A DNA stretch of 64,000 nt from Oscillibacter hominis (GTDB taxonomy: Bacteria > Bacillota > Clostridia > Oscillospirales > Oscillospiraceae), in assembly GCF_014334055.1 (NCBI RefSeq), contig NZ_CP060490.1:2604001-2668000 (forward strand). The letters are read 5' to 3'. Shown here in pieces: positions 19,326-29,014 of this stretch; position 1 is the first letter of the stretch; each line of letters begins with the position of its first letter. A program made the translations under genes and the position numbers. The notes under the pieces are model-generated. The model searched no databases. It was not told the origin of the DNA and saw only the letters and a program-made list of their open reading frames with translations.

Positions 19326-20186
19326 ATGTGGGTTCTATTTGCGTTTGGCTCGGCATTTTTTGCCGGCGTCACCTCCATCCTGGCCAAGTGCGGCATCCGC
19401 CGGACGGATTCCAACGTGGCCACGGCCATCCGCACCGTGGTGGTGCTGGTGATGGGATGGGTGATGGTGGTAGTGGTGGGCTCCTATAGCGGCATCCGTG
19501 AGATCAGTGCAGGGACGCTGACGTTTTTGGTGCTGTCGGGCCTGGCTACAGGGGCGTCCTGGCTGTGCTACTTCCGGGCGCTGCAGCTTGGGGATGTGAA
19601 CAAGGTGGTGCCCATCGACAAGTCCAGCATCATCCTCACCATTTTACTGGCCTTCCTCTTCCTCCGGGAGCCCATCTCCGTGAGCAAGGCTGTGGGGCTT
19701 GTGGCCATCGGCGCGGGGACCTATCTGATGATCCAGCGGAAAAGCGGCGCCCCCCGGGGAAAAGAGGAGGGGAAGGCGCTGGTCTACGCCGCCTGCTCGG
19801 CGGTCTTTGCCAGCCTGACTTCCATTTTGGGGAAGGTGGGCATCAGCGGCGTGGAGTCCAACCTGGGCACGGCCATCCGCAATGGGGTGGTGCTGGTTAT
19901 GGCCTGGGTGGTGGTGCTTGTTACGGGGAAGCTGCGTGAGGTGGCAAAGGTGCCCCGGGGAGAGCTGGGGTTCATCTGCCTCTCGGGCCTGGCCACCGGG
20001 GCATCCTGGCTCTGCTACTACCGGGCGCTGCAGGAGGGGCCCGCCAGCGTGGTGGTGCCCATCGACAAGCTGAGCATCCTGGTGACCATCGCCTTTTCCG
20101 CCGTGGTCTTTCATGAAAGGCTGACGGTAAAGGCCGGCGCCGGCCTTGGGCTCATCACCGCCGGCACCCTGGTGATGCTGATCTGA
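19326..20186 (+). CDS. EamA-family (DMT superfamily) transporter
   Basis: 286 residues, nearly all hydrophobic, with about ten membrane helices made of two EamA repeats. The repeats are obvious: FGSAFFAGVTSILAKCGI and CSAVFASLTSILGKVGI begin each half, and SGLATGASWLCYFRALQ and SGLATGASWLCYYRALQ match almost exactly, each followed by VVPIDK. Such proteins export or exchange small metabolites; the substrate cannot be predicted. Start ATG 19326 lies behind AAGGAG. The two halves are unusually similar, suggesting a young internal duplication or constraint on both. Confidence 0.9.
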   Translation: MWVLFAFGSAFFAGVTSILAKCGIRRTDSNVATAIRTVVVLVMGWVMVVVVGSYSGIREISAGTLTFLVLSGLATGASWLCYFRALQLGDVNKVVPIDKSSIILTILLAFLFLREPISVSKAVGLVAIGAGTYLMIQRKSGAPRGKEEGKALVYAACSAVFASLTSILGKVGISGVESNLGTAIRNGVVLVMAWVVVLVTGKLREVAKVPRGELGFICLSGLATGASWLCYYRALQEGPASVVVPIDKLSILVTIAFSAVVFHERLTVKAGAGLGLITAGTLVMLI

Positions 20187-20255
20187 TCGGCTATTGGCAT
20201 TCTATGAAAGCCGCCCCGGAGCAGTTGCTCCGGGGCGGCTTCACACAATCAGGGA

Positions 20256-21254
20256 TTATTTCATGGATTCCGACACGGCGACCGCCACAGCAACGGTGGC
20301 GCCCACCATGGGGTTGTTGCCCATGCCAAGGAAGCCCATCATCTCCACGTGGGCGGGGACGGAGGAGGACCCTGCGAACTGGGCGTCGGAGTGCATGCGG
20401 CCCATGGTGTCGGTCATGCCATAGGAGGCGGGGCCGGCGGCCATGTTGTCCGGGTGCAGCGTGCGGCCGGTGCCGCCGCCGGAGGCCACGGAGAAGTACT
20501 TCTTGCCCTGCTCGATGCACTCTTTCTTATAGGTGCCGGCCACAGGGTGCTGGAAGCGGGTGGGGTTGGTGGAGTTGCCGGTGATGGACACATCCACGCC
20601 CTCGTGGTGCATAATGGCCACGCCTTCGCGGACGTCATCGGCGCCGTAGCAGCGGACGTTGGCCCGCTCACCCTCGCTGTAGCGGATCTCGCGGACGATC
20701 TTCAGGTCGCTGGTGTAGTAGTCAAACTGGGTCTGGACATAGGTGAAGCCATTGATGCGGCTGATGATCTGAGCCGCGTCCTTGCCCAGGCCGTTGAGGA
20801 TCACCCGCAGGGGCTCCTTGCGGGCCTTGTTGGCGTTCTTCACGATGCCGATGGCGCCTTCGGCGGCGGCAAAGGACTCGTGGCCGGCCAGGAAGGCAAA
20901 GCACTTGGACTCGTCGCTCAGCAGCATGGCGCCCAGGTTGCCGTGGCCCAGGCCGACCTTGCGGTCCTCGGCCACGGAGCCATCGATGCAGAAGGACTGA
21001 AGTCCCACACCGATGAGCTTGGCCGCCTCGGCGGCGTTCTTGGCGCCGGCACGGATGGCGATGGCGGCGCCCACGCAGTACGCCCAGCAGGCGTTTTCAA
21101 AACAGATGGGCTGGATGCCCTTGACAATCTCATAGGGGTCAAAGCCGGCGTTTTTGCAGATTTCCCGGCACTCCTCCACAGAGCCGATGCCATACTGAGC
21201 GAGGACACCGTTGATCTTGTCGATTCTTCTTTCGTAGCTTTCAAACAGAGCCAT
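20256..21254 (-). CDS. GGGtGRT protein family
   Basis: 332 residues matching the family named after its GGGTGRT motif, here SVASGGGTGRTLHPDNMA around residue 266. Other conserved stretches are CENACWAYCVGAAIAIRAGA-like near 52-70 and GMGNNPMVGATVAVAVAVS at the C-terminus. Several cysteines (CREICKNAG, ICFENACWAYCVG, CIDG, KCFAF) could bind a metal or cluster. Function is unknown. It follows the Fe-S scaffold gene after 18 bp, and this pairing recurs in anaerobes as far as I know. Preceded by a GGAGGAC ribosome site. Confidence 0.88.
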   Translation of the reverse strand: MALFESYERRIDKINGVLAQYGIGSVEECREICKNAGFDPYEIVKGIQPICFENACWAYCVGAAIAIRAGAKNAAEAAKLIGVGLQSFCIDGSVAEDRKVGLGHGNLGAMLLSDESKCFAFLAGHESFAAAEGAIGIVKNANKARKEPLRVILNGLGKDAAQIISRINGFTYVQTQFDYYTSDLKIVREIRYSEGERANVRCYGADDVREGVAIMHHEGVDVSITGNSTNPTRFQHPVAGTYKKECIEQGKKYFSVASGGGTGRTLHPDNMAAGPASYGMTDTMGRMHSDAQFAGSSSVPAHVEMMGFLGMGNNPMVGATVAVAVAVSESMK

Positions 21255-21272
21255 TTTCTTTGTCCTCCTCTA

Positions 21273-21965
21273 TTACTCGTGGCGGGGGTCGATGTACTTG
21301 GCGGCGCCGTCGAACTGGCCATAGTGGCCCTTGGCCTTCTCCATGGCCTCGTTGGCGTCCATGCCGCCCTTGATGAAGTCCATCATCTTGCCTAAGTTGA
21401 CGAACTCATAGCCCACGATCTCGTCGTCCTTGTTCAGGGCCACGCGGGTGCAGTAGCCCTCGGCCATCTCGAGATAGCGGGGCCCCTTCTCACGGGTGGC
21501 GAACATGGTGCCCACCTGGGAGCGCAGTCCCTTGCCCAGATCCTCCAGGGAGGCGCCCACTGCCAGGCCGTCCTCAGAGAAAGCGGACTGGGTGCGGCCG
21601 TAGACGATCTGCAAAAAGAGTTCCCGCATGGCGGTGTTGATGGCGTCGCACACCAGGTCGGTGTTCAGCGCCTCCAAAATGGTCTTGCCGATGAGGATTT
21701 CAGAGGCCATTGCAGCGGAGTGGGTCATGCCGGAGCAGCCCAGGGTCTCCACCAGCGCCTCTTCAATTACGCCGTTTTTCACATTCAGCGTCAGCTTGCA
21801 GGCGCCCTGCTGAGGGGCGCACCAGCCCACACCGTGGGTAAAGCCGCTGATGTCCTTGATTTCCTTTGCCTGGACCCATTTTCCCTCCTCGGGGATGGGG
21901 GCGGGGCCGTGATATGCGCCCTTGGCGACGGGGCACATATGCTGCACTTCGGTGGAATAGATCAT
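21273..21965 (-). CDS. NifU-like iron-sulfur cluster assembly scaffold protein
   Basis: 230 residues from ATG 21965 (MIYSTEVQHMCPVAKGAYHG), with AAAGGAAG upstream. The NifU_N/IscU-like core contains GWCAPQQGACKLTLNVKNG, ETLGCSGMTHSAAMASEIL, and DLVCDAINTAMRELFLQIVYGRTQ. The expected scaffold cysteines are partly shifted relative to IscU, and the protein is longer than a simple IscU (about 130-150), so it is a divergent paralogue rather than the housekeeping scaffold. It is translated just before the GGGtGRT gene and may load that protein with a cluster; this is inference. Confidence 0.85.
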   Translation of the reverse strand: MIYSTEVQHMCPVAKGAYHGPAPIPEEGKWVQAKEIKDISGFTHGVGWCAPQQGACKLTLNVKNGVIEEALVETLGCSGMTHSAAMASEILIGKTILEALNTDLVCDAINTAMRELFLQIVYGRTQSAFSEDGLAVGASLEDLGKGLRSQVGTMFATREKGPRYLEMAEGYCTRVALNKDDEIVGYEFVNLGKMMDFIKGGMDANEAMEKAKGHYGQFDGAAKYIDPRHE

Positions 21966-22053
21966 ATGGAATTCTTCCTTTCTTCTCCTTTTTCTTAAAA
22001 CGGGGCGGCCACGGCTCCGTCGGAATCTGATCCTGGTCCAATGAACCACAAAA

Positions 22054-22082
22054 ATTATAACGGGAACAGGGAAAACTGTCAA
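22054..22082 (-). promoter_or_regulatory. Promoter of the Fe-S scaffold / GGGtGRT operon
   Basis: Minus-strand TTGACA (22082-22077), 17-bp spacer, TATAAT (22059-22054): both hexamers are perfect consensus, predicting strong expression. Confidence 0.9.
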
Positions 22083-22236
22083 GCCAGTCCGCCTGTTTCC
22101 CGGCTTTTTCCTTGCATTTCTTTTTAAATTGGTCACATTTCCTGCATTATTTTTGTTGCGCAAACAGACGTTGGATTTAACCGGGGTTTTCCGAACCGCG
22201 GCCCGGTATAAACTGGGATTTTTCCAAAGATTCGTA

Positions 22237-22265
22237 TTGCTTTCCCAACTGCAGTCGGCTATACT
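22237..22265 (+). promoter_or_regulatory. Promoter of the DUF4914 gene
   Basis: TTGCTT at 22237-22242, 17-bp spacer, TATACT at 22260-22265. The divergent interval 22083-22236 shows nothing else I can name. Confidence 0.6.
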
Positions 22266-22328
22266 GATTTCTAAATTGGGCTGAGTACAGCCACTGAGAG
22301 CGCCTGAATTGCGGAATGGAGGAATCCC

Positions 22329-24221
22329 ATGTTTACGGACAGTTATTTTGACAAGCTGATTCTCCCGAAGGAGGTGGAGGAGGCCCTGCGGAAAAGCCCC
22401 TGCATCGCCTATGCGGAGACCAAGGAAGAACTGGATGAAATGGTCTACGGGCCGACCCATACCTCCCGGTATGACGTGACGTATCAGATTGAGGGCCGCA
22501 TGGTGAAGGAAGCGGAGGTCATCCGGTGCAAAAACGGCGCGGTGGTCAACTTTATGGAGGACTACATGCGCCGCAGGGACCCCAACTGCATGGCCATCGG
22601 CGATAATCTGCCCAGCGACAAGCCCCGGTTCAAGGACCGCTACGGCTACGAGTTCTCCACGCTGCGCCAGGCGACCCTGGACTGGCTCAGCGAGCAGAGC
22701 CTGGTGCTGCTGCCCTTCCGCGCCGGCGACCGGATTTACGGCTATGACAGCCTGATGGTCTGTCCGCTGAACGCCGCCTTTTTTGCCCTGGGCCTTGCGG
22801 ATATGCAGGCCTTTGTCAGCATCAAGGACATTCCCCACGGCTACAAGCCCCGGTCCATCATTTACGTGGCGCCGCCCTTCCGCCACACCCACTTTGAGGG
22901 CAAACAGGTGGTGGTGCATAACCGCTCCAAGGACCTTCACGAGGTGTTTGCCTACAACCTCTATCCCGGCCCCAGCGCCAAGAAAGGCGTGTTCTCCATC
23001 CTGCTGGACATCGGGGAGCAGGAGGGGTGGGTCTGCTGCCACGCCTCCGCCGCCATGCTGGAGTCCCCCTATGAGCTGGAGACCGTGTTCATGCACGAAG
23101 GCGCCTCCGGCGGCGGCAAGAGCGAGATGCTGGAGGAGTTCCGCCGGGAGGAGGACAGCCGGCTGCTCATCGCCACCCACACGGTGACCGGTGAAAAGTA
23201 CTACATGACGTTGCGCGAGTCCTGCAAGATCCACCCCATCTGCGACGATATGGCGGTGGCCTATAACAAGATTCAGGACCCGGAGGCAGGGAAGCTGTCC
23301 ATCATGGACGCGGAGGACGGCTGGTTTTTGCGCATGGACGGCATGAACGCCTATGGCAACAGCCCGCTCTATGAGAAGATTTCCATCCATCCCCCCCGGC
23401 CCCTGGAGTTTTTCAATATGGACGGCGTGCCCGGCGCCACCTGCCTCATTTGGGAGCACGTGCTGGAGTCCAACGGCCAGCCCTGCAGCAATCCCCGGGT
23501 CATTATTCCCCGGGACATGATTGAGAACATCGTTCCCGACTCCGAGCCCCAGGAGGTGGATGTGCGCAGCTTCGGCGTCCGGATGCCGCCCTCCACCGCC
23601 ATGAGCCCCAACTACGGCGTCATGGGCATGCTGCAGGTGGTGCCCCAGGCCCTGGCGTGGCTGTGGCGGCTGGTGTCGCCCCGGGGCTTCAAAAACCCCT
23701 CCATCGTGGGCTCCGACGGACTTAAGGGCGAGGGCGTTGGTTCCTACTGGCCCTTTGCCACCGGCAGGAAGGTGACGCAGGCCAACCTGCTGCTCAGGCA
23801 GATTCTGGGCTGCCCCAACACGCTCAACGTCCTGATCCCCAACCAGCACATCGGCGCCTATCACGTGGGCTTCATGGGCGAGTGGCTGGCCCGGGAGTAT
23901 TTGGCCCGGGTGGGCGGACAGGTGAAGGCAAAGCATCTGACCCCGGCCCGCTGCCCCCTCTTTGGCTATGCCCTCCTGGATATGAAGTTAGACGGCCAGT
24001 TTATCCGCCAGACCTTCCTCCGGCCGGAGACCCAGTCCAAATTGGGGGCCGAGGGCTACGATCAGGGCGCCAAAATCCTGACGGATTTCTTCAAGCAGGA
24101 GATTAGCCAGTTCCTCACCGACGACTTGGATCCCCTGGGACGCCAGATCATCGAGTGCTGCTTAAACGACGGCACGCTGGAGGACTACCTGGCGCTGACC
24201 CCCATGAAACTGCTGAAATAA
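22329..24221 (+). CDS. DUF4914 protein, phosphoenolpyruvate-carboxykinase-like
   Basis: 630 residues, normal for DUF4914. A P-loop of the PEPCK kind, HEGASGGGKSEM (about 256-267), matches the GASGSGKT-type kinase-1a loop of ATP-dependent PEPCK. Other conserved-looking parts are FRHTHFEGKQVVVHNRS, MDGVPGATCLIWEHV, and PNQHIGAYHVGFMGEWLAREYL. No reaction has been assigned to the family to my knowledge. Preceded by a TGGAGGAATCCC site at a normal distance. A single-gene unit with its own promoter and terminator, divergent from the Fe-S scaffold gene. Confidence 0.82.
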   Translation: MFTDSYFDKLILPKEVEEALRKSPCIAYAETKEELDEMVYGPTHTSRYDVTYQIEGRMVKEAEVIRCKNGAVVNFMEDYMRRRDPNCMAIGDNLPSDKPRFKDRYGYEFSTLRQATLDWLSEQSLVLLPFRAGDRIYGYDSLMVCPLNAAFFALGLADMQAFVSIKDIPHGYKPRSIIYVAPPFRHTHFEGKQVVVHNRSKDLHEVFAYNLYPGPSAKKGVFSILLDIGEQEGWVCCHASAAMLESPYELETVFMHEGASGGGKSEMLEEFRREEDSRLLIATHTVTGEKYYMTLRESCKIHPICDDMAVAYNKIQDPEAGKLSIMDAEDGWFLRMDGMNAYGNSPLYEKISIHPPRPLEFFNMDGVPGATCLIWEHVLESNGQPCSNPRVIIPRDMIENIVPDSEPQEVDVRSFGVRMPPSTAMSPNYGVMGMLQVVPQALAWLWRLVSPRGFKNPSIVGSDGLKGEGVGSYWPFATGRKVTQANLLLRQILGCPNTLNVLIPNQHIGAYHVGFMGEWLAREYLARVGGQVKAKHLTPARCPLFGYALLDMKLDGQFIRQTFLRPETQSKLGAEGYDQGAKILTDFFKQEISQFLTDDLDPLGRQIIECCLNDGTLEDYLALTPMKLLK

Positions 24222-24262
24222 AGGCTTCCGCGCCAGCCAGGCAGCGGACCCCATAAGAGACA

Positions 24263-24300
24263 AAAAAAGAGACGAACCGACCGGTTCGTCTCTTTTTTTG
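24263..24300 (+). terminator. Terminator of the DUF4914 gene
   Basis: AGAGACGAACC/GGTTCGTCTCT stem with a GACC loop, preceded by a run of As and followed by seven Ts, so it could also act on the minus strand. Confidence 0.88.
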
Positions 24301-24375
24301 TCTCTTTCAGGGCCGCACGGGCCGAAAGGCCTGCTTGTTGAGGAGAGACCGCCATCATCAATAAGACGGTTCCAT

Positions 24376-25101
24376 CTATTTTTCAAACCGCTTGCGCAGC
24401 TCCCGTGCGGTGATGTCGTAGCCCTGCTCTTCATAGGGGTAGACCGGCCACTCCTCGGGGAGCTCCGCCCCGGCGTGCTGACAGATGGCCTCCAGGAACC
24501 AGCGCAGCAGGCGGGGGTTTTTCACCAGCACCGGACCAGTGAGGTGGGTGCCCACCGTACGGTGGAGCACCAGGCCCTCCGGCCCAAGCTCGCCGCTGTT
24601 GCCAAAGCCCAGGGAAAGGCCGGTCAGCAGCGGCGTCTCCACGCCGGTGATGCGGCTGCACTTATTCATAAAGCCCACCACCGGCGCGTCGTATAGCCCG
24701 GTGGCGCCGTATACGTCGCCCACGATGCGCCCTGTGCCCTCCACCGAGTGGAACGGGCTCAGCCCCAGGCAGGGATAGACAGCGCCGGAGGCGTCGGTGA
24801 CGTCCTCCCCCAGCAGTTCAAAGGAGCAGCCGGTGAAGAGCATGGGTACGCCCGCCTCCACGGCCCGGCCCAGATCGTCTCCGCAGCGGCGGAAGTCCTC
24901 CAGCACGGCCTTCTGGCTTTTCTCCGTGGAAGCACCCATGAAGACGAAATCCGCTCCGGAAACGTCTGCCTGACGGCAAGAATCACAGCGCTCGACCTGG
25001 ACCTCCAGGCCCAGGTCCCTGAGGTGGCGCTGCACCACCGCCACATTGGCCCAGTCGCCGTACAGGCTGCACAGGTCCGGGTACAGATGCACCAGTTTCA
25101 T
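24376..25101 (-). CDS. gatD: Lipid II isoglutaminyl synthase, glutaminase subunit GatD
   Basis: 241-residue class I glutamine amidotransferase that supplies ammonia to MurT for amidation of D-glutamate in the peptidoglycan stem. The nucleophile elbow is LFTGCSFELLGE (Cys about 92), and the catalytic His lies in GTHLTGPVLVKNP (about 187), the GatD arrangement. The N-terminus MKLVHLYPDLCSLYGDWAN is family-typical. Its ATG (25101) directly abuts the murT stop (25104-25102), so the two subunits are coupled. Last gene of a five-gene minus-strand operon. Confidence 0.94.
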   Translation of the reverse strand: MKLVHLYPDLCSLYGDWANVAVVQRHLRDLGLEVQVERCDSCRQADVSGADFVFMGASTEKSQKAVLEDFRRCGDDLGRAVEAGVPMLFTGCSFELLGEDVTDASGAVYPCLGLSPFHSVEGTGRIVGDVYGATGLYDAPVVGFMNKCSRITGVETPLLTGLSLGFGNSGELGPEGLVLHRTVGTHLTGPVLVKNPRLLRWFLEAICQHAGAELPEEWPVYPYEEQGYDITARELRKRFEK

Positions 25102-26433
25102 TTACTCCGCCTCCTTTTCCACGGTGGAGAGGATCTTCTCCCGGTCAGAGAAGCAGGTTACCACGTATACGTCCTCGCTTCCGGAGGCTTTCAGATAGTC
25201 GCTGGCCTCATGGATGTCCGGGTACAGCTGAATCTTCTCCTGGGGCACCTCTGTGTAGAGAAAGCGCTCCGCCAGGTCGTTGACGTACCGTCCGCTCAGC
25301 ACCACCCGCTCCACATGGCCGCAGTTGAGAAGGTCAAAGTTGATGTCCCACAGCCAGCTGGTCTCGCTGGTGAAGTACTTCCGGGACACGGCGTCCACGA
25401 TGACCACCACGGTGCAGGGCGCGTCGGTGGAGCGGATGTAGCTTAAGTTGGTGTCGTAGGCCACGCTGTTCTCGTGCTTGCTGGTCAGCAGCATGCCGTG
25501 ATGGCCGCCCAAGGTGAAGCGGACCATGCGGCCGTTTTTTAAAATATAGTTGTTGATGACCTGCACCGCCGTTTCCTGCCCCACGCCCACCAGGGAGCAG
25601 ACGGAGTAGGCGGCCAGGATGTTGTACACGTTGTAAATGCTGCGGAAGGCCAGCTGCACCTCCGCCTGGCCGTCTATGGTCAAACGGCCGTGGGAGAGGT
25701 CCAGGGCGGTGGCGGTGAAGTCCGTGTCGTGGCGGTGGTGGCCGCAGGAGGGGCAGTGGTAGCGGCCGATGTGGTTATAGTGGTAGTAGTCGTATTCCAT
25801 GGGGTGCTTGCACACCGGGCAGTAGGCGCCGTCCCGGTACATGCCCACCGGCTCCTCCGTGTCGGAGGGCACGCGGTCCAGCCCAAACCACTTGACCTTC
25901 TCGTGATTCAGGGCAAAGCAGGAGACCAGGGGATCGTCGGCGTTGAGCACCAATGTGGTCTCCGGGTGAATGGCCGGCTCAATGGCATGATAGACCCACT
26001 CGGGATGGCCGTTTCGGGTCAGTTGGTCCCGGTAGAGGTTGGTGATGACAAAGTGGGTGGGGTGGAAAAAGCGGAAGCTGTGGGCGGCGTAGCGCTCGTC
26101 GGACTCGATGAGCAGCACGTCGGCGTTCACCGTTCCGCCGAAGGTGGAGTGGGTCAGCACCAGGGTGGTCACGCCCTCGATCTGGTTGGAGCCCTCCTCG
26201 TTGTAAACTACCTTCCGGCCGTCGGCGCGGAGGATGGAGGCGATCATCTCCACAGTGGAGGTCTTGCCGTTGCTGCCCGTCACCGCGATGATATACTTGG
26301 GCAGCCGAACCCGGCTCAGGATGTCCGGGCAGAGTTTCAGAGCCGCCTTGCCGGGCATGGAACTGCCCTTTCCCACCAATTTGCCCACGGCCCGGCCCAG
26401 CTTGCACACTAAGATGGCCAAAAATTTACGCAT
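25102..26433 (-). CDS. murT: Lipid II isoglutaminyl synthase, Mur-ligase subunit MurT
   Basis: 443 residues with a Mur-ligase central domain: P-loop VTGSNGKTSTVEM (GSNGKTST at 53-60), ESDERYAAHSF, and NADDPLVSCFA. A zinc ribbon CPVCKHPMEYDYY...YHCPSCG (about 207-230) and a C-terminal DUF1727 domain distinguish MurT from other Mur ligases. With GatD it converts the alpha-carboxyl of D-iso-glutamate in lipid II to an amide, which affects transpeptidation and lysozyme or defensin resistance. Start ATG 26433 is 17 bp after the cyclase-family gene. Confidence 0.95.
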   Translation of the reverse strand: MRKFLAILVCKLGRAVGKLVGKGSSMPGKAALKLCPDILSRVRLPKYIIAVTGSNGKTSTVEMIASILRADGRKVVYNEEGSNQIEGVTTLVLTHSTFGGTVNADVLLIESDERYAAHSFRFFHPTHFVITNLYRDQLTRNGHPEWVYHAIEPAIHPETTLVLNADDPLVSCFALNHEKVKWFGLDRVPSDTEEPVGMYRDGAYCPVCKHPMEYDYYHYNHIGRYHCPSCGHHRHDTDFTATALDLSHGRLTIDGQAEVQLAFRSIYNVYNILAAYSVCSLVGVGQETAVQVINNYILKNGRMVRFTLGGHHGMLLTSKHENSVAYDTNLSYIRSTDAPCTVVVIVDAVSRKYFTSETSWLWDINFDLLNCGHVERVVLSGRYVNDLAERFLYTEVPQEKIQLYPDIHEASDYLKASGSEDVYVVTCFSDREKILSTVEKEAE

Positions 26434-26450
26434 GACGTCCGTCCTTTCTC

Positions 26451-27086
26451 TCAGTCCAACCGGGCAATGGCCCGCACCGGCGCGCCGTCCGAGTCATGAA
26501 AATTCAGCGGCAGGGCGCAAAAGGGGAATAGCACGCCCTCCGGCAGGGCCGACAGCCGCAGGTTTTCAATGCTCACCATCCCGGCGCCGAAAAGGAGCAT
26601 GTGGTTGGGAAAGTCCGTCTCCGACATGACGTCGATGGAGATGGCGTCAGTGCCGGTGCCCTTCAATCCGCAGCCAGTGAGATAATCCATGGCCTCCCGG
26701 TCCGGGACGGCAAAATCGCCGTAGTACTCCGGCGTGCCCCAGAAGGCCTCGAAGCCCGTGCGCAGCAGCAGGAAGTCTGCCTGTTCGATCTCCCCCTCCC
26801 ACCGGCGCAGCACCTCCCGGGTCACTTGGGGGCCCCGGAGACGGGTGCAGTCGATCATGAGCGCCTGGCCGCAGAAGCAGGAGACGGGCAGGGCGTCCAA
26901 TGTGGCCCCGCCGGGGAGCATGTGGGCCGGCGCGTCCATGTGGGTGCCGGTGTGGGAGGTCATGTGGAGCATGGTCTCCCGGTAGCCGTCCTCCTTTAGT
27001 GTGCCGGCGGGGGAGAGGTCGGGAGAGCCGGTGCCGGGATAGACCGGCATGCCGTTTGCAATCAAATGTGTCAGATCCAGGATCAT
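26451..27086 (-). CDS. Cyclase-family (kynurenine formamidase-like) metal-dependent hydrolase
   Basis: 211 residues with the metal-binding signature [13 protein letters not shown] (about 46-58) and opening [18 protein letters not shown], typical of the Cyclase/KynB family (PF04199-type). These enzymes hydrolyse N-formylkynurenine, isatin or other amides; no tryptophan-catabolic gene is near, so the substrate is open. Its ATG (27086) overlaps the mnmG stop by 4 bp (ATGA), so it is coupled to mnmG. Confidence 0.88.
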   Translation of the reverse strand: MILDLTHLIANGMPVYPGTGSPDLSPAGTLKEDGYRETMLHMTSHTGTHMDAPAHMLPGGATLDALPVSCFCGQALMIDCTRLRGPQVTREVLRRWEGEIEQADFLLLRTGFEAFWGTPEYYGDFAVPDREAMDYLTGCGLKGTGTDAISIDVMSETDFPNHMLLFGAGMVSIENLRLSALPEGVLFPFCALPLNFHDSDGAPVRAIARLD

Positions 27087-28981
27087 ATGTCCTCCTTGTT
27101 GTGGTCATCAGAGATGGGGCGGCTTAAGTATACCATCAGCACGGCGATGTCCGCCGGGGATACGCCGGAGATGCGGGAGGCCTGGCCCAGGTTTGCCGGC
27201 CGCAGTTCACTGAGCTTTTCCCGGGCCTCCAGCCGCAGCCCCTCGATGGCGGGGTAATCGAGATCCGGCGGCAGCCGCTTTCTTTCCAACTGGTTGAACT
27301 CCTCCACCTGGCGGAGCTGGCGCCGGATGTAGCCCTCATACTTGACGGAGATCTCCACCTGCTCGGCGATGTCCCGGCGCAGATGGGGAAAGGCGGAGTC
27401 AAAGGCGGACAGGTCCTCATAGCGGATGCCGGGCCGGCGCAGCAGGTCCAGCAGGCGGCAGCCGTCGGTGACGTCGGCGGAGTTCCGCTCAGCCAAAAAG
27501 GCGGAGAGCTCCGGCGAGGGCCCGAGCCCCGTGTGGGTGAGCCGCTGGATTTCAGCATCCACCGCCGCGTACTTCTCCTCCACTTCCCGAAGCCGCTGGC
27601 TGCTGACCAGCCCGATCTCGTGGCCGATGCGGGTGAGCCGCTGGTCGGCGTTGTCCTGGCGCAGGATCAGACGGTATTCGCTGCGGGAAGTCATCATGCG
27701 GTAGGGCTCGTTGGTGCCTTTGGTCACCAGGTCGTCGATGAGGGTGCCGATGTAGGAGTCCGACCGGGAGAGCACCACGCCCTCCTTGCCCTGGAGGCTT
27801 CTTGCGGCGTTGACCCCGGCCAGAAAGCCCTGTACCGCGGCCTCCTCATACCCGGAGGAGCCGTTGAACTGCCCGGCCCCATACAGCCCGGAAACGGCCT
27901 TCAGCTCCAGCGTGGGTTTCAGGGCCAGCGGGTCGATGCAGTCGTATTCGATGGCGTAGGCCGGGCGCATGATCTCCGCGTGCTCCAATCCGGGGATGGA
28001 GTGGAGCATTTTGAGCTGCACCTCCTCCGGCATGGAGGAGGAGAAGCCCTGGATGTACAGCTCCTCCGTGTCAAGCCCCATGGGTTCGATGAACAGCTGG
28101 TGGCGCTGCTTGTCCGGAAAGCGCATGACCTTGGTCTCAAAGGAGGGGCAGTACCGGGGCCCCACCCCCTCGATGACGCCGGTGTAGATGGGGGAGCGGT
28201 TCAGGTTGTTTAGCACGGCCTGGCGGGTCTGCTCATTGGTGTAGGTGAGATAGCAAACGGCCCTGTTCCGGGGAACTTCCCGGGTGGAGTAGGAGAAGGG
28301 GATGGGCAGCTCGTCCCCCACCTGAAGCTCCATCTTGGAAACATCCACGCTGCGGGCGTTGATCCGGGGCGGGGTGCCGGTTTTGAACCGCCGCAGGGGA
28401 AGGTTCAGAGCGCGCAGGCGGCCGGAGAGGGCAAGGGAGGCATGCATGCCGTCGGGCCCGGAGTCCTGGACGCACTCGCCCACCAGCGTGCGGCCCGAGA
28501 GGAAGGTGCCGGTGGCCAGGATCGCCGCCCGGATGCGGAACTGTGCCCCGGTGGAGAGGGTCACGGAGCGGACTGCGCCGCCCTCCACGCCGATGTCCAC
28601 CACCTCGCCCTGGCGGAGCGTTAGATTCTCCTGCCGCTCCAGGGTGTGCTTCATCACGTCCTGGTACTTCCGCCGGTCCGCCTGGGCCCGGAGGGAATGG
28701 ACGGCCGGGCCCTTGCCACGGTTTAACAGCCGGTACTGGATGCAGCACTGGTCCGCCGCCCGGGCCATCTCGCCGCCCAGGGCGTCCAGTTCCCGCACCA
28801 GCTGGCCCTTGCCGGTGCCGCCGATGGCGGGGTTGCAGGGCATATTGCCCACTGCGTCCAAATTGATGGTGAACACCACCACCCGGCAGCCCAGCCGGGC
28901 GGCGGCCAGAGCGGCCTCAATGCCCGCGTGGCCGGCGCCGATCACCGCGATATCAAATTCTCCTGCGTGAAAGGTCTGCAT
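27083..28981 (-). CDS. mnmG: tRNA uridine-5-carboxymethylaminomethyl modification enzyme MnmG (GidA)
   Basis: 632-residue FAD enzyme that with MnmE builds the cmnm5 group on wobble uridine 34. N-terminal FAD motif [17 protein letters not shown], then [18 protein letters not shown], the Cys-containing [10 protein letters not shown] region, [15 protein letters not shown], and the C-terminal helical domain. Slightly long but normal. mnmG usually sits near mnmE or rsmG at the origin; here it leads wall genes instead. Follows the metallophosphoesterase after 33 bp. Confidence 0.96.
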   Translation of the reverse strand: MQTFHAGEFDIAVIGAGHAGIEAALAAARLGCRVVVFTINLDAVGNMPCNPAIGGTGKGQLVRELDALGGEMARAADQCCIQYRLLNRGKGPAVHSLRAQADRRKYQDVMKHTLERQENLTLRQGEVVDIGVEGGAVRSVTLSTGAQFRIRAAILATGTFLSGRTLVGECVQDSGPDGMHASLALSGRLRALNLPLRRFKTGTPPRINARSVDVSKMELQVGDELPIPFSYSTREVPRNRAVCYLTYTNEQTRQAVLNNLNRSPIYTGVIEGVGPRYCPSFETKVMRFPDKQRHQLFIEPMGLDTEELYIQGFSSSMPEEVQLKMLHSIPGLEHAEIMRPAYAIEYDCIDPLALKPTLELKAVSGLYGAGQFNGSSGYEEAAVQGFLAGVNAARSLQGKEGVVLSRSDSYIGTLIDDLVTKGTNEPYRMMTSRSEYRLILRQDNADQRLTRIGHEIGLVSSQRLREVEEKYAAVDAEIQRLTHTGLGPSPELSAFLAERNSADVTDGCRLLDLLRRPGIRYEDLSAFDSAFPHLRRDIAEQVEISVKYEGYIRRQLRQVEEFNQLERKRLPPDLDYPAIEGLRLEAREKLSELRPANLGQASRISGVSPADIAVLMVYLSRPISDDHNKEDI

Positions 28982-29014
28982 ACTCAGTTCCTCGAATACA
29001 TGGAATAAAAGCGC

